In this document: in pieces, positions 48,001-60,051 of the stretch
Position numbering within the stretch: position 1 is the stretch's first letter
Layout: each line of letters begins with the position of its first letter
From: Cavia porcellus
Lineage: Eukaryota > Chordata > Mammalia > Rodentia > Caviidae
NCBI RefSeq assembly: GCF_034190915.1
Contig: NW_026947547.1
Coordinates: 1,462,001 to 1,526,000 of the forward strand
Length of the DNA: 64,000 nt
Direction of reading: 5' to 3'
Translations under genes and position numbers: made by a program
Notes under the pieces: generated by a model
Database searches by the model: none
What the model saw: the letters and a program-made list of their open reading frames with translations, nothing else
What the model was told of the DNA's origin: nothing

Positions 48001-50411
48001 GTTTGGGTTAGGGTTTGATTAGGGTTAGGCTTAGAGTTAGGGTTAGGGTCACGTTTAGTGTTCGGTTAGGTGTTGGCTTAGAGTTAGTGTTAGGGTTAGG
48101 GTTAGATTAAGGTTAGGGTTAGAGTTGGGGTTAGGCTTGAGTGGGTGTAAGGGTTAGGGTTAGGTTTAGGGCTAGGGTTAGGGTTTGAGGGTTAGGGTTA
48201 GTGTTGGAGGGTTAGGGTAAAATTTAGGGTTAGGGCTTGTGTTAGGTGTAGCGTTGGTTTAGGTTTAGCGTTAGGTTAGGTTTAGGTTTATGGTTAGGGC
48301 TAGGGTTAGGATTAGTGTTGTGTTAGAGTTAGGGTTAGGGTTAGGTTTATGGTTAGGATTAGGGTTAGGGGTTATGCTTATGGATAGGGTTAAGTTTAGT
48401 TTTGGATTAGTGTTAGGGTTCCCCTTGGGGTTAGCGTTAGGTTGAGGGTGAGGGTTAGGTTAGGGTTAGAATTGGTTTAGAGTTAGGGTGTGGATTAGGG
48501 TTAGGGTTAGGGTGAGGATCAGGGTCAGATTCAGGGTTAGGGCTAGTGTTAGAGTTAGGGTTAGGGTTAGGTTTAGGGTTAGGTTTGTGTTAGAGTTAGG
48601 GATAGGGTTAGTGTTAGGTTTGGGTTAGGGTTACGGTTAGGGTTAGGGTTAGTGTTATTGGGTTATGGTTAGGGTTATGGTTAGGTTTATGTTTGGGTTT
48701 GGGTTAAGGTTAGGGTTAGGGTTAGGGTTATGTTTTGGGAAAGGGTTGGGTTAGGGTTAGTATTAGGGTTCGGGTTGGGTTAGTGTTAGGGTTGGGTTAG
48801 GGTTAGGGTTAGGGTTAGGGTTAGTGTTATTGGGTCATGGTTAGGCTTATAGTTAGGTTTATGTTTGGGTTTGGGTTAGGGTTAGGGTTAGGGTTAGGGT
48901 TAGGGTTATGTTTTGGGTTAGGGTTGGGTTAGGGTTAGTATTAGGTTTCGGGTTCGGTTACTGTTAGTGTTATGGCTAGGGTTAGGGTTACGTTTGGGTT
49001 AGGTTTTTGGTTAGGTTATGGTTAGGGTTAGGGTTAAGGTTAGGGGTAGGGTTAGAGTTAGTGTTAGGGTTAGGGTTTCATTAGTGTTAGTGTTATGGTT
49101 CGGGTTCTGGTTAGGCTTGGGGTTGGGGTTAGGGTTGTGGTTGTGGTTGGCGATAGGTTTACGGCAAGGTTTAGGGATAGGGTTAGGGTTAGGGTACAGT
49201 TTAGATTTGGTTAGGGTTGGTTAGGGTTAGTGTTAGGCTTAGGTTTATGGGTATGGTAGGGTTAGTGTTAGGTTTAGGGTTAGGGTGGGGTTAGGGTTAG
49301 TGTTAGGGTTATAGTTAGGGTTAGGTTTAGGGTTAGATTTAGGTTTAGGGTTAGGGTTGGGTTTCAGGTTAGGGTTAGGCTTTTGGTTAGATTTAAGTTT
49401 AGGGTTAATTTAGTGTTTGTTTCAGTTGGTTAGGGTTATGGTTAGGCTTAGGCTTAGGCTTAGGTTTAGAGTTAGGGTTACATTTAGAGTTAGGTTTAGT
49501 GTCAGAATTGTGTTACGGATAGGGTTAGGGTTAGGGTTAGGGTTAGGGTTAGGGTTAGGGTTGGGTTAGTGTTATGGTTAGGGATAGGTTTAGGGTTGGG
49601 TTAGGGTACGGTTTGCTGTTGTGTTTCGGTTTGGGGTTGGCGTTGGGGTTTGGGTTAGGGTAAGTGCTAGGCTTAGGGTTAGGGTTAGGGTTAGGTTTGG
49701 TTAGGGTAGGTTAGGCTTAGTGTTACGGTTAGTGTTAGCATTAGGTTTAGGGTTAGGGTAAGGCTTAAGGTTAGGGTTATGGTTTGGGTTATTGTTAGGG
49801 TTAGGGTGGGGTTAGGGTAAGTGTTAGGGTTAGGGTTAGGGTTCGAGTTAGGGTTAGGATTAGGCGTTAGTGTTAGGGTTAGGGTTAGGGTTAGGGTTGG
49901 GTTAGGGTTATGTTAGGGTCAGGGTTAGCGTTAGGCTTAGAGCTAGGGTTAGGATTAGAGATAGGATTAGGTTTAGTGTTAGTGTTAGGGTTAGGGTTGG
50001 GTTAGGTTTTCTTGTTTGGGTTAGGGTTAGGGTTAGGCTTTGGGTTAGGGTCAGGGTTAGGGTTAGCGTTAGCGTTGGGTTAGGGTAAGGGTCAGGGTTA
50101 GGGTTAGTGTTAGGGTTAGGGTTAGTGGTTAGGGTTAGGGTTAGGGTTAGTGTTGGTTTACGGTTAGCCTTAGGGTTAGGGTTAGGTTTAGTAATGGTTA
50201 GGGCTGGTTAGGGGTAGGCTAAGGTTAGGGTTACAGTTACATTTAGGATTTAGGTTAGGGTTAGGTTTAGGTTGAGGTTTAGGTTTAGGTTTAGGGTTAG
50301 AGTTTGGGTTAGGGCAGGAATAGAGTTAAGGTTGGGTTGTTTCAGGGATAGGGTTAAATTTATGGTTAGCATTAGGTTTAGGTGTTAGGGTTAGTGTTAG
50401 GTTTTGGGTTA

Positions 50412-50463
50412 GGGTTAGGTATAGGGTTAGGTATAGGTATAGGTTTAGGTATAGGTATGGGAT
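50412..50463 (+). repeat. Local TATAGG-type hexamer expansion
   Basis: This copy has a run of GGTATA-type hexamers where the homogenised units have a single GGTATAGGG (for example near 4,290). It looks like in-place slippage of a variant hexamer in one diverged copy. Confidence 0.7.
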
Positions 50464-53400
50464 TAGGGTTTGGGTTAGGTTTAGGGTTAGGGTTAGGCTT
50501 AGGCTTAGGCTTACGTTTAGAGTTAGGGTTACATTTAGAGTTAGGTTTAGTGTCAGGGTTGTGTTACGGTTAGGGTTAGGGTTAGGGGTAGGTTTAGGCC
50601 TATGGTAGGGTAAGGGTAGCGTTAGGGTTAGGGTACTCTTATCGTTAGGGTTATGCTTATGGTTGGGGTTAGGGTTCGTGTTGGGTTAGGTTTAGGGTTA
50701 GGGTTAGGGTTGGGTTAGGGTTGCTGTTGGGGTTGTGGTTCAGGTTGGGGTTGGGGTTGGGTTTGTGTTTAAGGTTAGGGTTAGGTTTAGGGTTAGGTTT
50801 AGTTTAGGGTTACGGTTAGGGATAGGGTTAGGTTTGGGTTAGTGTTAGGGTTAGGGATAGGTTTAGCATTGGGTTAGGGTAGGGTTTGTGGTTGTGTTTC
50901 GGTTTGGGGTTGGCGTTGGGGTTTGGGTTAGGGTAAGTGCTAGGGTTAGGTTAGGGTTAGGGTTAGATTTGGTTAGGGTTGTTGAGGCTTAGTTTTAGGG
51001 TTAGGGTTAGCATTAGGATTAGGGTTAGGGTAAGGCTTAGGGTTAGGTTTACGGTTTGGGTTTGTGTTAGGGTTAGGGTTGGTTTAGGGTAAGTGTTAGG
51101 GTTAGGGTTAGGGTTCGAGTTAGGGTTAGGATTAGGGGTTAGGGTTAGGTTTGGGTTAGGGTTAGGGTTAGGGTCAGGTTTAGCGTTAAGCTTAGAGCTA
51201 GGGTTAGGACTAGAGATAGGATTAGGTTTAGTGTTAGTGTTAGGGTTAGGGTTGGGTTAGGTTTTATTGTTTGGGTTATGCTTAGTTTTAGGCTTTGGGT
51301 TAGGATCAGGGTTAGTGTTAGGGTTAGCGTTGGTTTAGGGTTAGGGTCAGGTTAGGGTTAGTGTTAGGGTTAGTGTTAGGGGTTAGGGTTAGGGTTAGAG
51401 TTAGGGTTGGGTTAAGGTTAGCCTTAGGGTTAGGGTTAGGTTTAGTGTTGGTTAGGGTTGGTTAGGGTAGGCTTAAGGTTAGGGTTACGGTTATATTTAG
51501 GTTTAGGTTAGGGTTAGGGTTAGGTTGAGGGTTAGGTTTAGATTTAGGTTTAGGGTTAGAGTTTGGGTTAGGGTAGGAATAGAGTTAAGGTTGGGTTGGC
51601 TTAGGGATAGGGTTAAGTTTATGGTTAGCATTAGGTTAGGTGTTAGGGTTAGTGTTAGGGTTTGGGTTAGGGTTAGGTATAGGGTTGGGTTAGGTTTAGG
51701 CTTAGTGTTAGGCTTAGCATAAGGGTTAGGTTTAGGTTTAGGGTTAGAGTTAGGGTGAGGGTTTAGGGTTGGGGTTAGGGTTAGGGTTTGTGCTAGGGTT
51801 AGTGTTAGGTGTTAGGTTTAGAGTTAGGGTTAGGGTTGGGTTAGGGTTAGGCTTAGGTTTAGGGTTAGGTTTAGTGTTGGTTGGGGTTCGTTAGGGATAG
51901 GGTTAGGGTTAGGGTTACGGTTAGGTTTAGATTAGGGTTCGGGTTAGGCTTAGGTTTAGGGTTATGGTTGGGATTAGTCTTACGGTTGGTTTGGGTTAGG
52001 GTTAGGTTTAGGTTAATGGTCATCATTAGGTTGAGGTGTTAGGGTTAGGGTTAGTGTTTGGGTTACGGTTAGGTATAGGGTTGGGTTCGGTTTCGAGTTA
52101 GGGTTAGGTTTACGGTTGGGTTAGGTTTAGAATTAAGGTTGGGTTAGGGTTAGGGTTAGGGTTAGCGTTAAGTTTAGGGTTAACGTTTGGGTTAAGGTTA
52201 GATTAGGGTTAGGCTTAGAGTTAGGGTTAGGGTTACGTTTAATGTTGGATTAGGTGTAAGTTTAGAGTTTGTATTACGGTTATGGTTAGGGTTAGTTTAA
52301 AGTTAGGGTTAGAGTTGGGGTTAGGCTTTGGGTGCGGGTAAGGGTTAGGGTTAGGGTTAGGGCTAGGGTTAGGGTTAGGCTTCGGGTTTGAGGGTTAGGG
52401 TTAGTGTTGGAGGTTTAGGGTAAAATTTAGGGTTAGGGCTCAGGTTAGGTGTAGCGTTCGGTTTAGGGTTAGGGTTAGGTTAGGTTTAGGTTTAGGGTTA
52501 GGGCTAGGGTTAGGATTAGTGTTGGGTTAGAGTTAGGGTTAGGGTTAGCCTTGGGGTTAGTGTTAGGGTGAGGGTGAGGGTTAGGTTAGGGTTAGGATTG
52601 GGTTAGAGTTAAGGTGAGAATTAGGGTTAGGGTTAGGGTGAGAATCAGGTTAAGGTTCAGGGTTAGGGCTAGCGTTAGAGTTAGGGTTAGGGTAGGTTTA
52701 GGGTTAGGGTTGTGTTAGTGTTAGTGATAGGGTTAGTGTTAGGGTTTGTTTAAGGTTAGGGATATGGTTAGGCTTAGCGTAAGGGTTAGGGTTAAGGTTA
52801 GTGTGAGGTTTTATGGTTGGCTTAGGGTTAGGGTTAGGATTAGGGTTATGTTTTGGGTTAGGGTTGGTTTAGGGTTAGTATTAGGGTTCGGGTTGGGTTA
52901 GTTTTAGGGTTACGGCTAGGGTTAGGGATACGTTTGGGTTAGGATTTGGGTTATGTTAGGGTTAGGGTTAGGGCTAAGGATAGGGGTAGGGTTAGAATTA
53001 GTGTTAGGGTTAGGGTTTCATTAGTGTTAGTGTTATGGTTCGGGTTATGGTTAGGGTTGGGTTTGGTGTTAAGGTTGTGGTTGTGGTTGGCGATAGGTTT
53101 ACGGCAAGGTTTAGGGATAGGGTTAGGATTAGGGTACGGTTTAGATTTGGTTAGGGTTGGTTAGGGTAAGTGTTAGGCTTAGGTTTATGGATAGGGTAGG
53201 GTTAGTGTTAGGGTTAGGGTAAGGTTTGGGTTAGGGTTAGGGTTAGGGTTAAGGTTAGGGTTAGGGTTAGGGTTAGGGTTAGTGTTAGCGTTAGGCTAAG
53301 GGCTAGGGTTAGGATTAGAGATAGGATTAGGTTTAGTGTTAGTGTTAGTGTTAGGGTTGGGTTAGGTTTTAATGTTTGGGTTAGGGATAGGTTTAAGCTT

Positions 53401-56400
53401 TGGGTTAGGGTCAGGGTTAGGTTTAGGGTTAGCGTTGGGTTAGGGTTAGGGTTAGGTTTAGGGTTAGGTTTAGGGTTAGTGTTAGGGATACTATTCGGGT
53501 TAGGGTTAGGTTAAATGTTAGAGGTACTGTTAGGGTTGGGTTTGGGTTATGGTTATGGTTATGGTTATGGTTAGGGTCAGCCTTTGTCTTCGGATATGGG
53601 TCAGGGTTAGGTTTAGGGTTAGTGTTGTGTTATGGTTAGAGTTTAGGTTTAGGGTTAAGGTTTAGTGTTGGGTTAGGGTTAGGCTTAGGGTTAGGGTTAG
53701 GTTTCGTTTTGGTTAGGGTTCGGTAGGGATAGGGTTAGGGTTAGGGTTACGGTTGGGTTTAGATTAGGGTTCGGGTTAGGCTTAGGGTTAGGGTTAGTCT
53801 TGGAATTAGAGTTAAGGTTGGTTTGGGTTAAGGTTAGGGTTAGGTTTATGGTCAGCATTAGGTTTAGGTGTTAGGGTTAGGGTTAGTGTTTGTGTTAGGG
53901 TTAGGTATAGGGTTGGGTTCGGTTTCGGGTTAGAATTAGGTTTAGGGTTGGGTTAGGTTTGGAATTAGGGTTGGGTTAGGGTTAGGGTTAGGGTTAGATT
54001 TAGATTACGGTTCGGGTTAGGCTTAGGTTTAGGGTTATGTTTGGGATTAGAGTTAAGGTTGGTTTTGGTTAGAGTTAGGTTAATGGTCATCATTAGGTTG
54101 AGGTGTTAGGGTTAGGGTTAGTGTTTGGGTTACGGTTAGGTATAGGATTGGGTTCGGTTTCGAGTTAGGGTTAAGTTTACGGTTGGTTTAGGTTTAGAAT
54201 TAAGGTTGTGTTAGGGTTAGGGTTAGGGTTAGAGTTAAGGTTAGGGTTAACGTTTGGATTAGGGTTAGATTAGGGTTAGGCTTAGAGTTATTGTTAGGGT
54301 TACGTTTAGTGTTGTATTAGGTGTAAGTTTAGAGTTAGTGTTACGGTTATGGTTAGGGTTAGTTTAAGGTTAGGGTTAGAGTTGAGGTTAGGCTTTGGGT
54401 GGGGTAAGGTTAGTGTTAGTGTTAGGGCTAGTGTTAGGGTTAGGCTTATGGTTTGAGGGTTAGGGTTAGTGTTGGAGGTTTAGGGTAAAATTTAGTGTTA
54501 GGGCTCAGGTTAGGTGTAGCGTTCGGTTTAGGGTTAGGGTTAGGTTAGGTTTAGGTTTAGGGTTAGGGCTAGGGTTAGGATTAGTGTTGGGTTAGAGTTA
54601 GGTTTAGGGTTAGCCTTGGGGTTAGTGTTAGGGTGAGGGTGAGGGTTAGGTAAGGGTTAGGATTGGGTTACAGTTAGGGTGAGTATTAGGGTTAGGGTTA
54701 GGGCGAGAATCAGGTTAAGGTTCAGGGTTAGGGCTAACGTTAGAGTTAGGGTTAGGTTTAGGTTTAGGGTTAGGGTTGTGTTAGGGTTAGGTTTAGAGTT
54801 AGGGTTAGGGTTAGGTTTCGGCCTAGGATTAATATTATTGGGTTATGTTTATGGTTAGTGTTAGGGTTATTTTTGGCTTAGCCTTAGGTTTAGGGTTAGG
54901 GTTGTGTTAGTGTTAGGGATAGGTTTAGTGTTAGGGTTTGGTTAGGGTTAGGGTTATGGTTAGGCTTAGCGTAAGGGTTAGGGTTAGGGTTAGTGTGAGG
55001 TTTTATGGTTGGGTTAGGGTTAGGGTTAGGGTTATGTTTTGGGTTAGGGTTGGGTCATGGTTAGTATTAGGGTTCGGGTTGGGTTAGTTTTAGTGTTACG
55101 GCTAAGGTTAGGGATACATTTGGGTTAGGATTTGGGTTAGGTTAGGGTTAGGGTTAGGGCTAAGGATAGGGGTAGGGTTAGAGTTAGTGTTAGGTTTAGG
55201 GTTTCATTAGTGTTAGTGTTATGGTTCGGGTTATGGTTAGGGTTGGGTTTGGGGTTAGGGTTGTGATTGTGGTTGGTGATAGGTTTACGGCAAGGTTTAG
55301 GGATAGGGTTAGGGTTAGGGTATGGTTTAGATTTGGTGAGGGTTGGTTAGGGTAAGTGTTAGGCTTAGGTTTATGGGTAGGGTAAGGTTAGTGTTAGGGT
55401 TAGGGTTAAGCTTGGGTTAGGGTTAGTGTTAGGGTTACAATTAGGGTTAGGGTTAGGGTTAGATTTACGTTTAGGGTTAGGGTTGGGTTTCAGGTTAGGG
55501 TTAGGGTTAGGCTTTTGGTTAGGTTTAAGTTTAGGGTTAATTTAGGGTTGGTTTCGGTTGTTTAAGTTTAGGGTTAGGCTTAGGCTTAGGCTTAGGTTTA
55601 GGGTTAGGTTTAGATTTAGTGTTAGGTCTAGTGTCAAGGTTGTGTTACGGTTAGGGTTAGGGTTAGGGTTAGGTTTAGGCTTATGGTAGGGTAAGGGTAG
55701 CGTTAGGGCTAGGGTACTCTTATCGTTAGGGTTATGGTTATGGTTAGGGTTAGGGTTCGTGTTGGGTTCGGTTTAGGGATAGGGTTATGGTTGGGTTAGG
55801 GTTGCTGTTTGGGTTGTGGTTCTGGTTGGCGTTGGGGTTGTTTTTGGGTTTAAGGTTAGGGTTAGGTTTAGGGTTAGGGTAAGGGTTAGGTATAGCGTGA
55901 GGGTTGGGTTAGTTTTAGGGTTAGGGATAGGTTTAGGATTGGGTTAGGGTAGGGTCTGCGGTTTTGTTTCGGTTTGGGGTTGGCGTTTGAGTTTGTGTTA
56001 GTGTAAGTGCAAGGGTTAGGGTTAGGGTTATGGTTAGGTTTGGTTAGGATTGGTTAGGCTTAGAGTTAGGGTTAGGGTTAGAATTAGGCTTAGGGTTAGT
56101 GTTAGGCTTAGGGTTAGGCTTACAGTTTGGGTTAGTGTTAGGGTTTGGGTTGCGTTAGAGTTAGTGTTAGGGTTAGGGTTAGGGTTCGAGTTAGGGTTAC
56201 GATTAGTGGTTAGGGTTAGGGTTGGGTTAGGGTTAGGTTTAGGGTCAGGGTTAGCGTTCGGCTTGGGGCTAGGGTTAGGATTAGAGATAGGATTAGGTTT
56301 CGTGTTAGTGTTAGGGTTACGGTTGGGTTAGGTTTTATTGTTTGGGTTAGGGTTAGGGTTAGGCTTTGGGTTAGCGTCAGGGTTAAGTATAGGCTTAGCG

Positions 56401-58717
56401 TTGCTTTAGGGTTAGGTTCAACGTTAGGGTTAGTGTTAGGGTTAGGGTTAGGGGTTAGGGTTAGGGTTAGGGTTGGGTTAGGGTTAGCCTTAGGGTTAGG
56501 GTGAGGTTTAGTGATTGTTAAGGTTACGGTTACATTCAGGTTTAGGTTAGGGTTAGGGTTAGGTTGAAGGTTAGGAATAGGTTTAGGTTTAGAGTTTTGG
56601 TTAGGGTAGGAATAGAGTTAAGGTTGGGTTGGGTTAGGGATAGGGTCAAGTTTATGGTTAGCATTAGGTTTAGGTGTTAGGGTTAGTGTTAGGGTTTGCG
56701 TTAGGGTTAGGTATAGGGTGGGGTTATGTTTAGGGTTAGGGTTAGGCTTAGCATAAGGGTTAGTTTTAGGTTTAGGGTTAGAGTTAGGGTGAGGGTTTAT
56801 TTTTGGGGTTGGGTTAGTGTTAGTGTTAGGGTTAGGGTTAGGTGTTAAGTTTAGAGTTCGGGTTAGGGTTAGGTTTAGGGTTAGGGTTAGGTTTAGTGTT
56901 GGTTAGGGTTCGATAGGGATAGGGTTAGGGTTAGGGTTACAGTTAGGTTTACTTAGGGTTCAGGTTAGGCTTAGGGTTAGGGTTATGTTTGGGATTAGAG
57001 TTAAGGTTGGTTTGGGTTAGGGTTAGGGTTAGGTTTATGGTCATCATTAGGTTTAGGTGTTAGGGTTAGGGTTAGTGTTTGGGTTAGGGTTAGGTATAGG
57101 GTTGGGTTCGGTTTCGGGTTAGGGTTAGGTATAGGGTTGGGTTAGGTTTAGAATTAAGGTTGGGTTAGGGTTAGAGCTAGGGTTAGCGTTAAGGTTAGGA
57201 TTAACATTTACGTTAGAGTTAGATTAGGGTTAGGATTTGAGTTAGGGTTAGGGTTACGTTTAGTGTTGGAATAGGTTTAAGTTTACAGTTAGTGTTACGG
57301 TTATGGTTAGGGTTAGTTTAAGGTTAGGGTTAGAGTTGGGGTTAGGCTTAGAGTTAGGGTTAGGGTTACGTTTAGTGTTCGGTTAGGTGTTGGCTTAGAG
57401 TTAGTTTTAGGGTTAGGGTTAGTTTAAGGTTATGGTTAGAGTTTGGGTTAGGCTTGAGTGGGCGTAAGGGTTAAGGTTAGGGTTAGGGCTAGCGTTTGGG
57501 TTTGAGGGTTAGGGTTAGTGTTGGAGGCTTAGGGTAAAATTTAGGGTTAGGGCTCAGGTTAGGTGTGTCATTGGTTTAGGGTTAGGGTTAGGTTACCTTT
57601 AGGTTTAGGGTTAGGGTTAGGGTTAGGATTAGTGTTGGGTTAGAGTTAGGGTTAGCGTTATGTTTACGGTTAGGATTAGGGTTAGGGGTTATGCTTATGG
57701 ATAGGGTTAAGGTTAGTTTTGGATTAGGGTTAGGGTTAGCCTTGGGGTTAGTGTTAGGTTGAGGGTGAGGGTTAGGTTAGGGTAAGGATTGGTTTAGAGT
57801 TAGGGTGAGGATTTGGGTTAGGGTTAGGGTGAGGATCAGGGTCAGAGTCTGGGTTAGGGCTAGTGTTAGAGTTAGGGTTAGGGTTAGGTTTAGGGTTAGG
57901 GTTGTGTTAGTGTTAGGGATAGAGTTAGTGTTAGGGTTGGGTTAGCGTTACGGTTAGGGTTAGTGTTAGTGTTATTGGATTATGGTTAGGGTTATGGTTA
58001 GGTTTATGGTTGGGTTTGTGTTAGGGTTAGGGTTAGGGTTAGGGTTAGGTTTATGTTTTGGTTTAGGGTTGGGTTAGGGTTAGTATTAGGGTTTGTGTTG
58101 GGTTAGTGTTAGGTTTAGGGCTAGGGTTAGGGTTACGTTTGGCTTAGGATTTGGGTTAGGTTAGGGTTAGGTTTAGGGTTAAGGTTAGGGGTAGGGTTAG
58201 AGTTAGTGTTAGGGTTAGGGTTAGGGTTAGCGTTTGGTTAGGGTTATGGTCAGGGTTAGGGTTAGTGTTAGGGTTACGGTTAAGGGGTTAGGGTTAGGTT
58301 TAGGGTTAGTGTTGGGTTAGTGTTAACCTTAGGGTTAGGGTTAGGTTTAGTGATGGTTAGGGTTGGTTAGGGTTAGGGTTAGCATTAGTCTTAGGGTTAG
58401 GGTAAGGCTTAGGGTTAGAGTTGCGGTTTGTGTTAGTGTTAGGGTTAGGGTTGGTTTAGGGTAAGTGTTAGAGTTAGGGTTAGGGTTCGAGTTAGGGTTA
58501 GGTTTAGGGGTTAGGGTTAGGGTTAGTGTTAGGGTTAGGGTTGGGTTAGGGTTAGGGTTAGGGTCAGGGATAGATTTACGTTTAGGGTTAGGTTTGGGTT
58601 TCAGTTTATGGTTAGGGTTAGGTCAGGGTTAGCATTAGGCTTACATCTAGGGTTAGGATTAGAGATAGGAATAGGTTTAGTGTTAGTGTTAGTGTTAGTG
58701 TTAGGGTTGGGTTAGGT

Positions 58718-58723
58718 TTTATT
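58718..58723 (-). terminator. Possible polyadenylation signal on the C-rich strand
   Basis: TTTATT on + gives AATAAA on -. It is the first AATAAA I found when reading leftwards from the retroviral LTR, about 1.3 kb into the array. The same hexamer occurs once per HOR unit (for example 5087-5092). A leftward LTR read-through transcript could end here. No downstream element was identified. Confidence 0.25.
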
Positions 58724-58748
58724 GTTTGGGTTTGGGTTAGGGTTAGAG

Positions 58749-58802
58749 TTAGGGTTAGGGTTAGGGTTAGGGTTAGGGTTAGGGTTAGGGTTAGGGTTAG
58801 GG
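58749..58802 (+). repeat. Longest perfect TTAGGG tract found (9 copies)
   Basis: Nine uninterrupted TTAGGG copies (54 bp). Another run of about seven copies lies near 58,850-58,890. Perfect runs of this length are unusual in the array and both are near its retroviral end. Confidence 0.9.
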
Positions 58803-60033
58803 TTGGGTTAGGGTTAGGCTTAGGATTAGGATTAGCTTTAGTGTTGGGTTAGGGTTAGGGTTAGGGTTAGGGTTAGGGTTAGGGTTAGGGTAAAATTTAG
58901 AGTTAGGGCTCAGATTAGGTGGGTCATTGGTTTAGGGTTAGGGTTAGGTTAGGTTTAGGTTTAGGGTTAGGTCTAGGGTTAGGATTAGTTTTGGGTTAGA
59001 GTTAGGGTTAGGGTTAGGTTTACGGTTAGGATTAGGGTTAGGGGTTATGCTTATGGATAGGGTTAATTTTAGTTTTGGATTAGGGTTATGGTTAGCCTTG
59101 GGGTTAACTTTAGGGTGAGGGTGAGGGTTAGGTTAGGTTTAGGATTGCTTTAGAGTTTGGGTGATGATTAGGGTTGGGGTTAGGCTGAAGATCAGGTTCA
59201 GAGTCAGGGTTAGGGTTAGGGTTCGGGTTAGGGTTAGGGTTAGGGTTAGGGTTAGGGTTGGGTTAGGGTTAGGCTTAGGGTTAGGATTAGCTTTAGTGTT
59301 GGTTAGGGTTCGTTCGGGATAGGGTTAGTGTTAGGGTTACAGTTAGGTTTAGATTAGGGTTCGGGTTAGCTTAGGGTTAGTGTTATGTTTGGGATTAGAG
59401 TTAACTTTGCTTTGGGTTAGGGTTAGGGTTAGGTTTATGGTCAGCATTAGGTTTAGGTGTTAGGGTTAGGGTTAGTGTTTGGGTTAGGATTAGGTATAGG
59501 GTTGGGTTCGGTTTCGGGTTAGAGTTAGGTTTAGGGTTGGGTTAGTTTTAGAGTTAGGGTTGGGTTAGGGTTAGGGTTAACGTTTGGGTTAGGGTTAGAT
59601 TAGGGTTAGGCTTAGAGTTAGGGTTTGGGTTACGTTTAATGTTGGATTAGGTGTAAGTTTAGAGTTAGTGTTACGGTTATGGTTAGGGTTAGTTTAAGGT
59701 TAGGGTTAGAGTTGGGGTTAGGCTTTGGGTGGGTGTAAGGGTTAGGGTTAGGTTTAGGGCTAGGGTTCGGGTTAGGCTTAGGGTTTGAGGGTTAGGGTTA
59801 GTGTTGGAGGTTTAGGGTAAAATTTAGGGTTAGGGCTCAGGTTAGGTGCAGCGTTCAGTTTAGGGTTAGGGTTAGGTTAGATTTAGGTTTAGGGTTAAGG
59901 CTAGGGTTAGGATTAGTGTTGGGTTAGAGTTAGGGTTAGGTTTAGCCTTGGGGTTAGTGTTATTGTGAGGATTAGTGTTAGGTTAGGGTTACGATTGGGT
60001 TAGAGTTAGGGTGAGTATTAGGGTTAGGGTTAG

Positions 60034-60051
60034 GGTGAGTCCTTTCTCACC
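60034..60051. repeat. Inverted repeat at the array/retrovirus junction
   Basis: GGTGAG (60034-60039) and CTCACC (60046-60051) form a perfect 6-bp stem around a 6-base spacer. The left arm is also a normal variant of the array (GGGTGAG is frequent), so the exact breakpoint within 60,034-60,040 cannot be fixed. Confidence 0.75.

Larger units (their letters stand above)
1..60035 (+). repeat. Degenerate telomeric (TTAGGG)n array, 60 kb
   Basis: The whole stretch is built from TTAGGG and one-base or one-indel variants, always with the G/T-rich strand on +. I saw no inversion to CCCTAA anywhere. Perfect runs are short, usually 2-7 copies and at most 9, so this is a degenerate subtelomeric or interstitial telomere-like satellite and not active terminal telomere. 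Two domains can be told apart: a homogenised higher-order repeat up to about 45,026 and a diverged part from there to 60,035. No coding gene, RNA gene or transposon was seen inside the array. Confidence 0.96.
45027..60035 (+). repeat. Diverged flank of the telomere-like array
   Basis: The hexamer chemistry and many of the landmarks are the same, but the landmarks are irregularly spaced. Copies of the segment with TTTCATTAGTGTTAGTGTTA lie near 46,210, 49,075, 53,015 and 55,203, so steps are about 2.9, 3.9 and 2.2 kb instead of 5.15 kb. The CTCTTATCGTTAGGGTT landmark lies near 46,707, 50,637 and 55,716. Substitution density is visibly higher. Blocks at about 47,480-47,507 and 53,508-53,534 (TTAAATGTTAGAGGTACTG) and near 45,824 and 54,826 (GGATTAATATTATTGGG) are absent from units 1-9. 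No gene was seen. Confidence 0.85.

Noticed and set aside
1..60035. Open frames of 63-93 codons rich in VR and GL on the + strand
   Set aside because: They are the direct translation of TTAGGG hexamers; many begin at TTG or GTG. There are no domains, and recurrence follows the HOR period.
1..60035. Active terminal telomere
   Set aside because: Perfect runs are at most nine copies and variants are fixed in order; the retrovirus lies on the side the G-strand points to.
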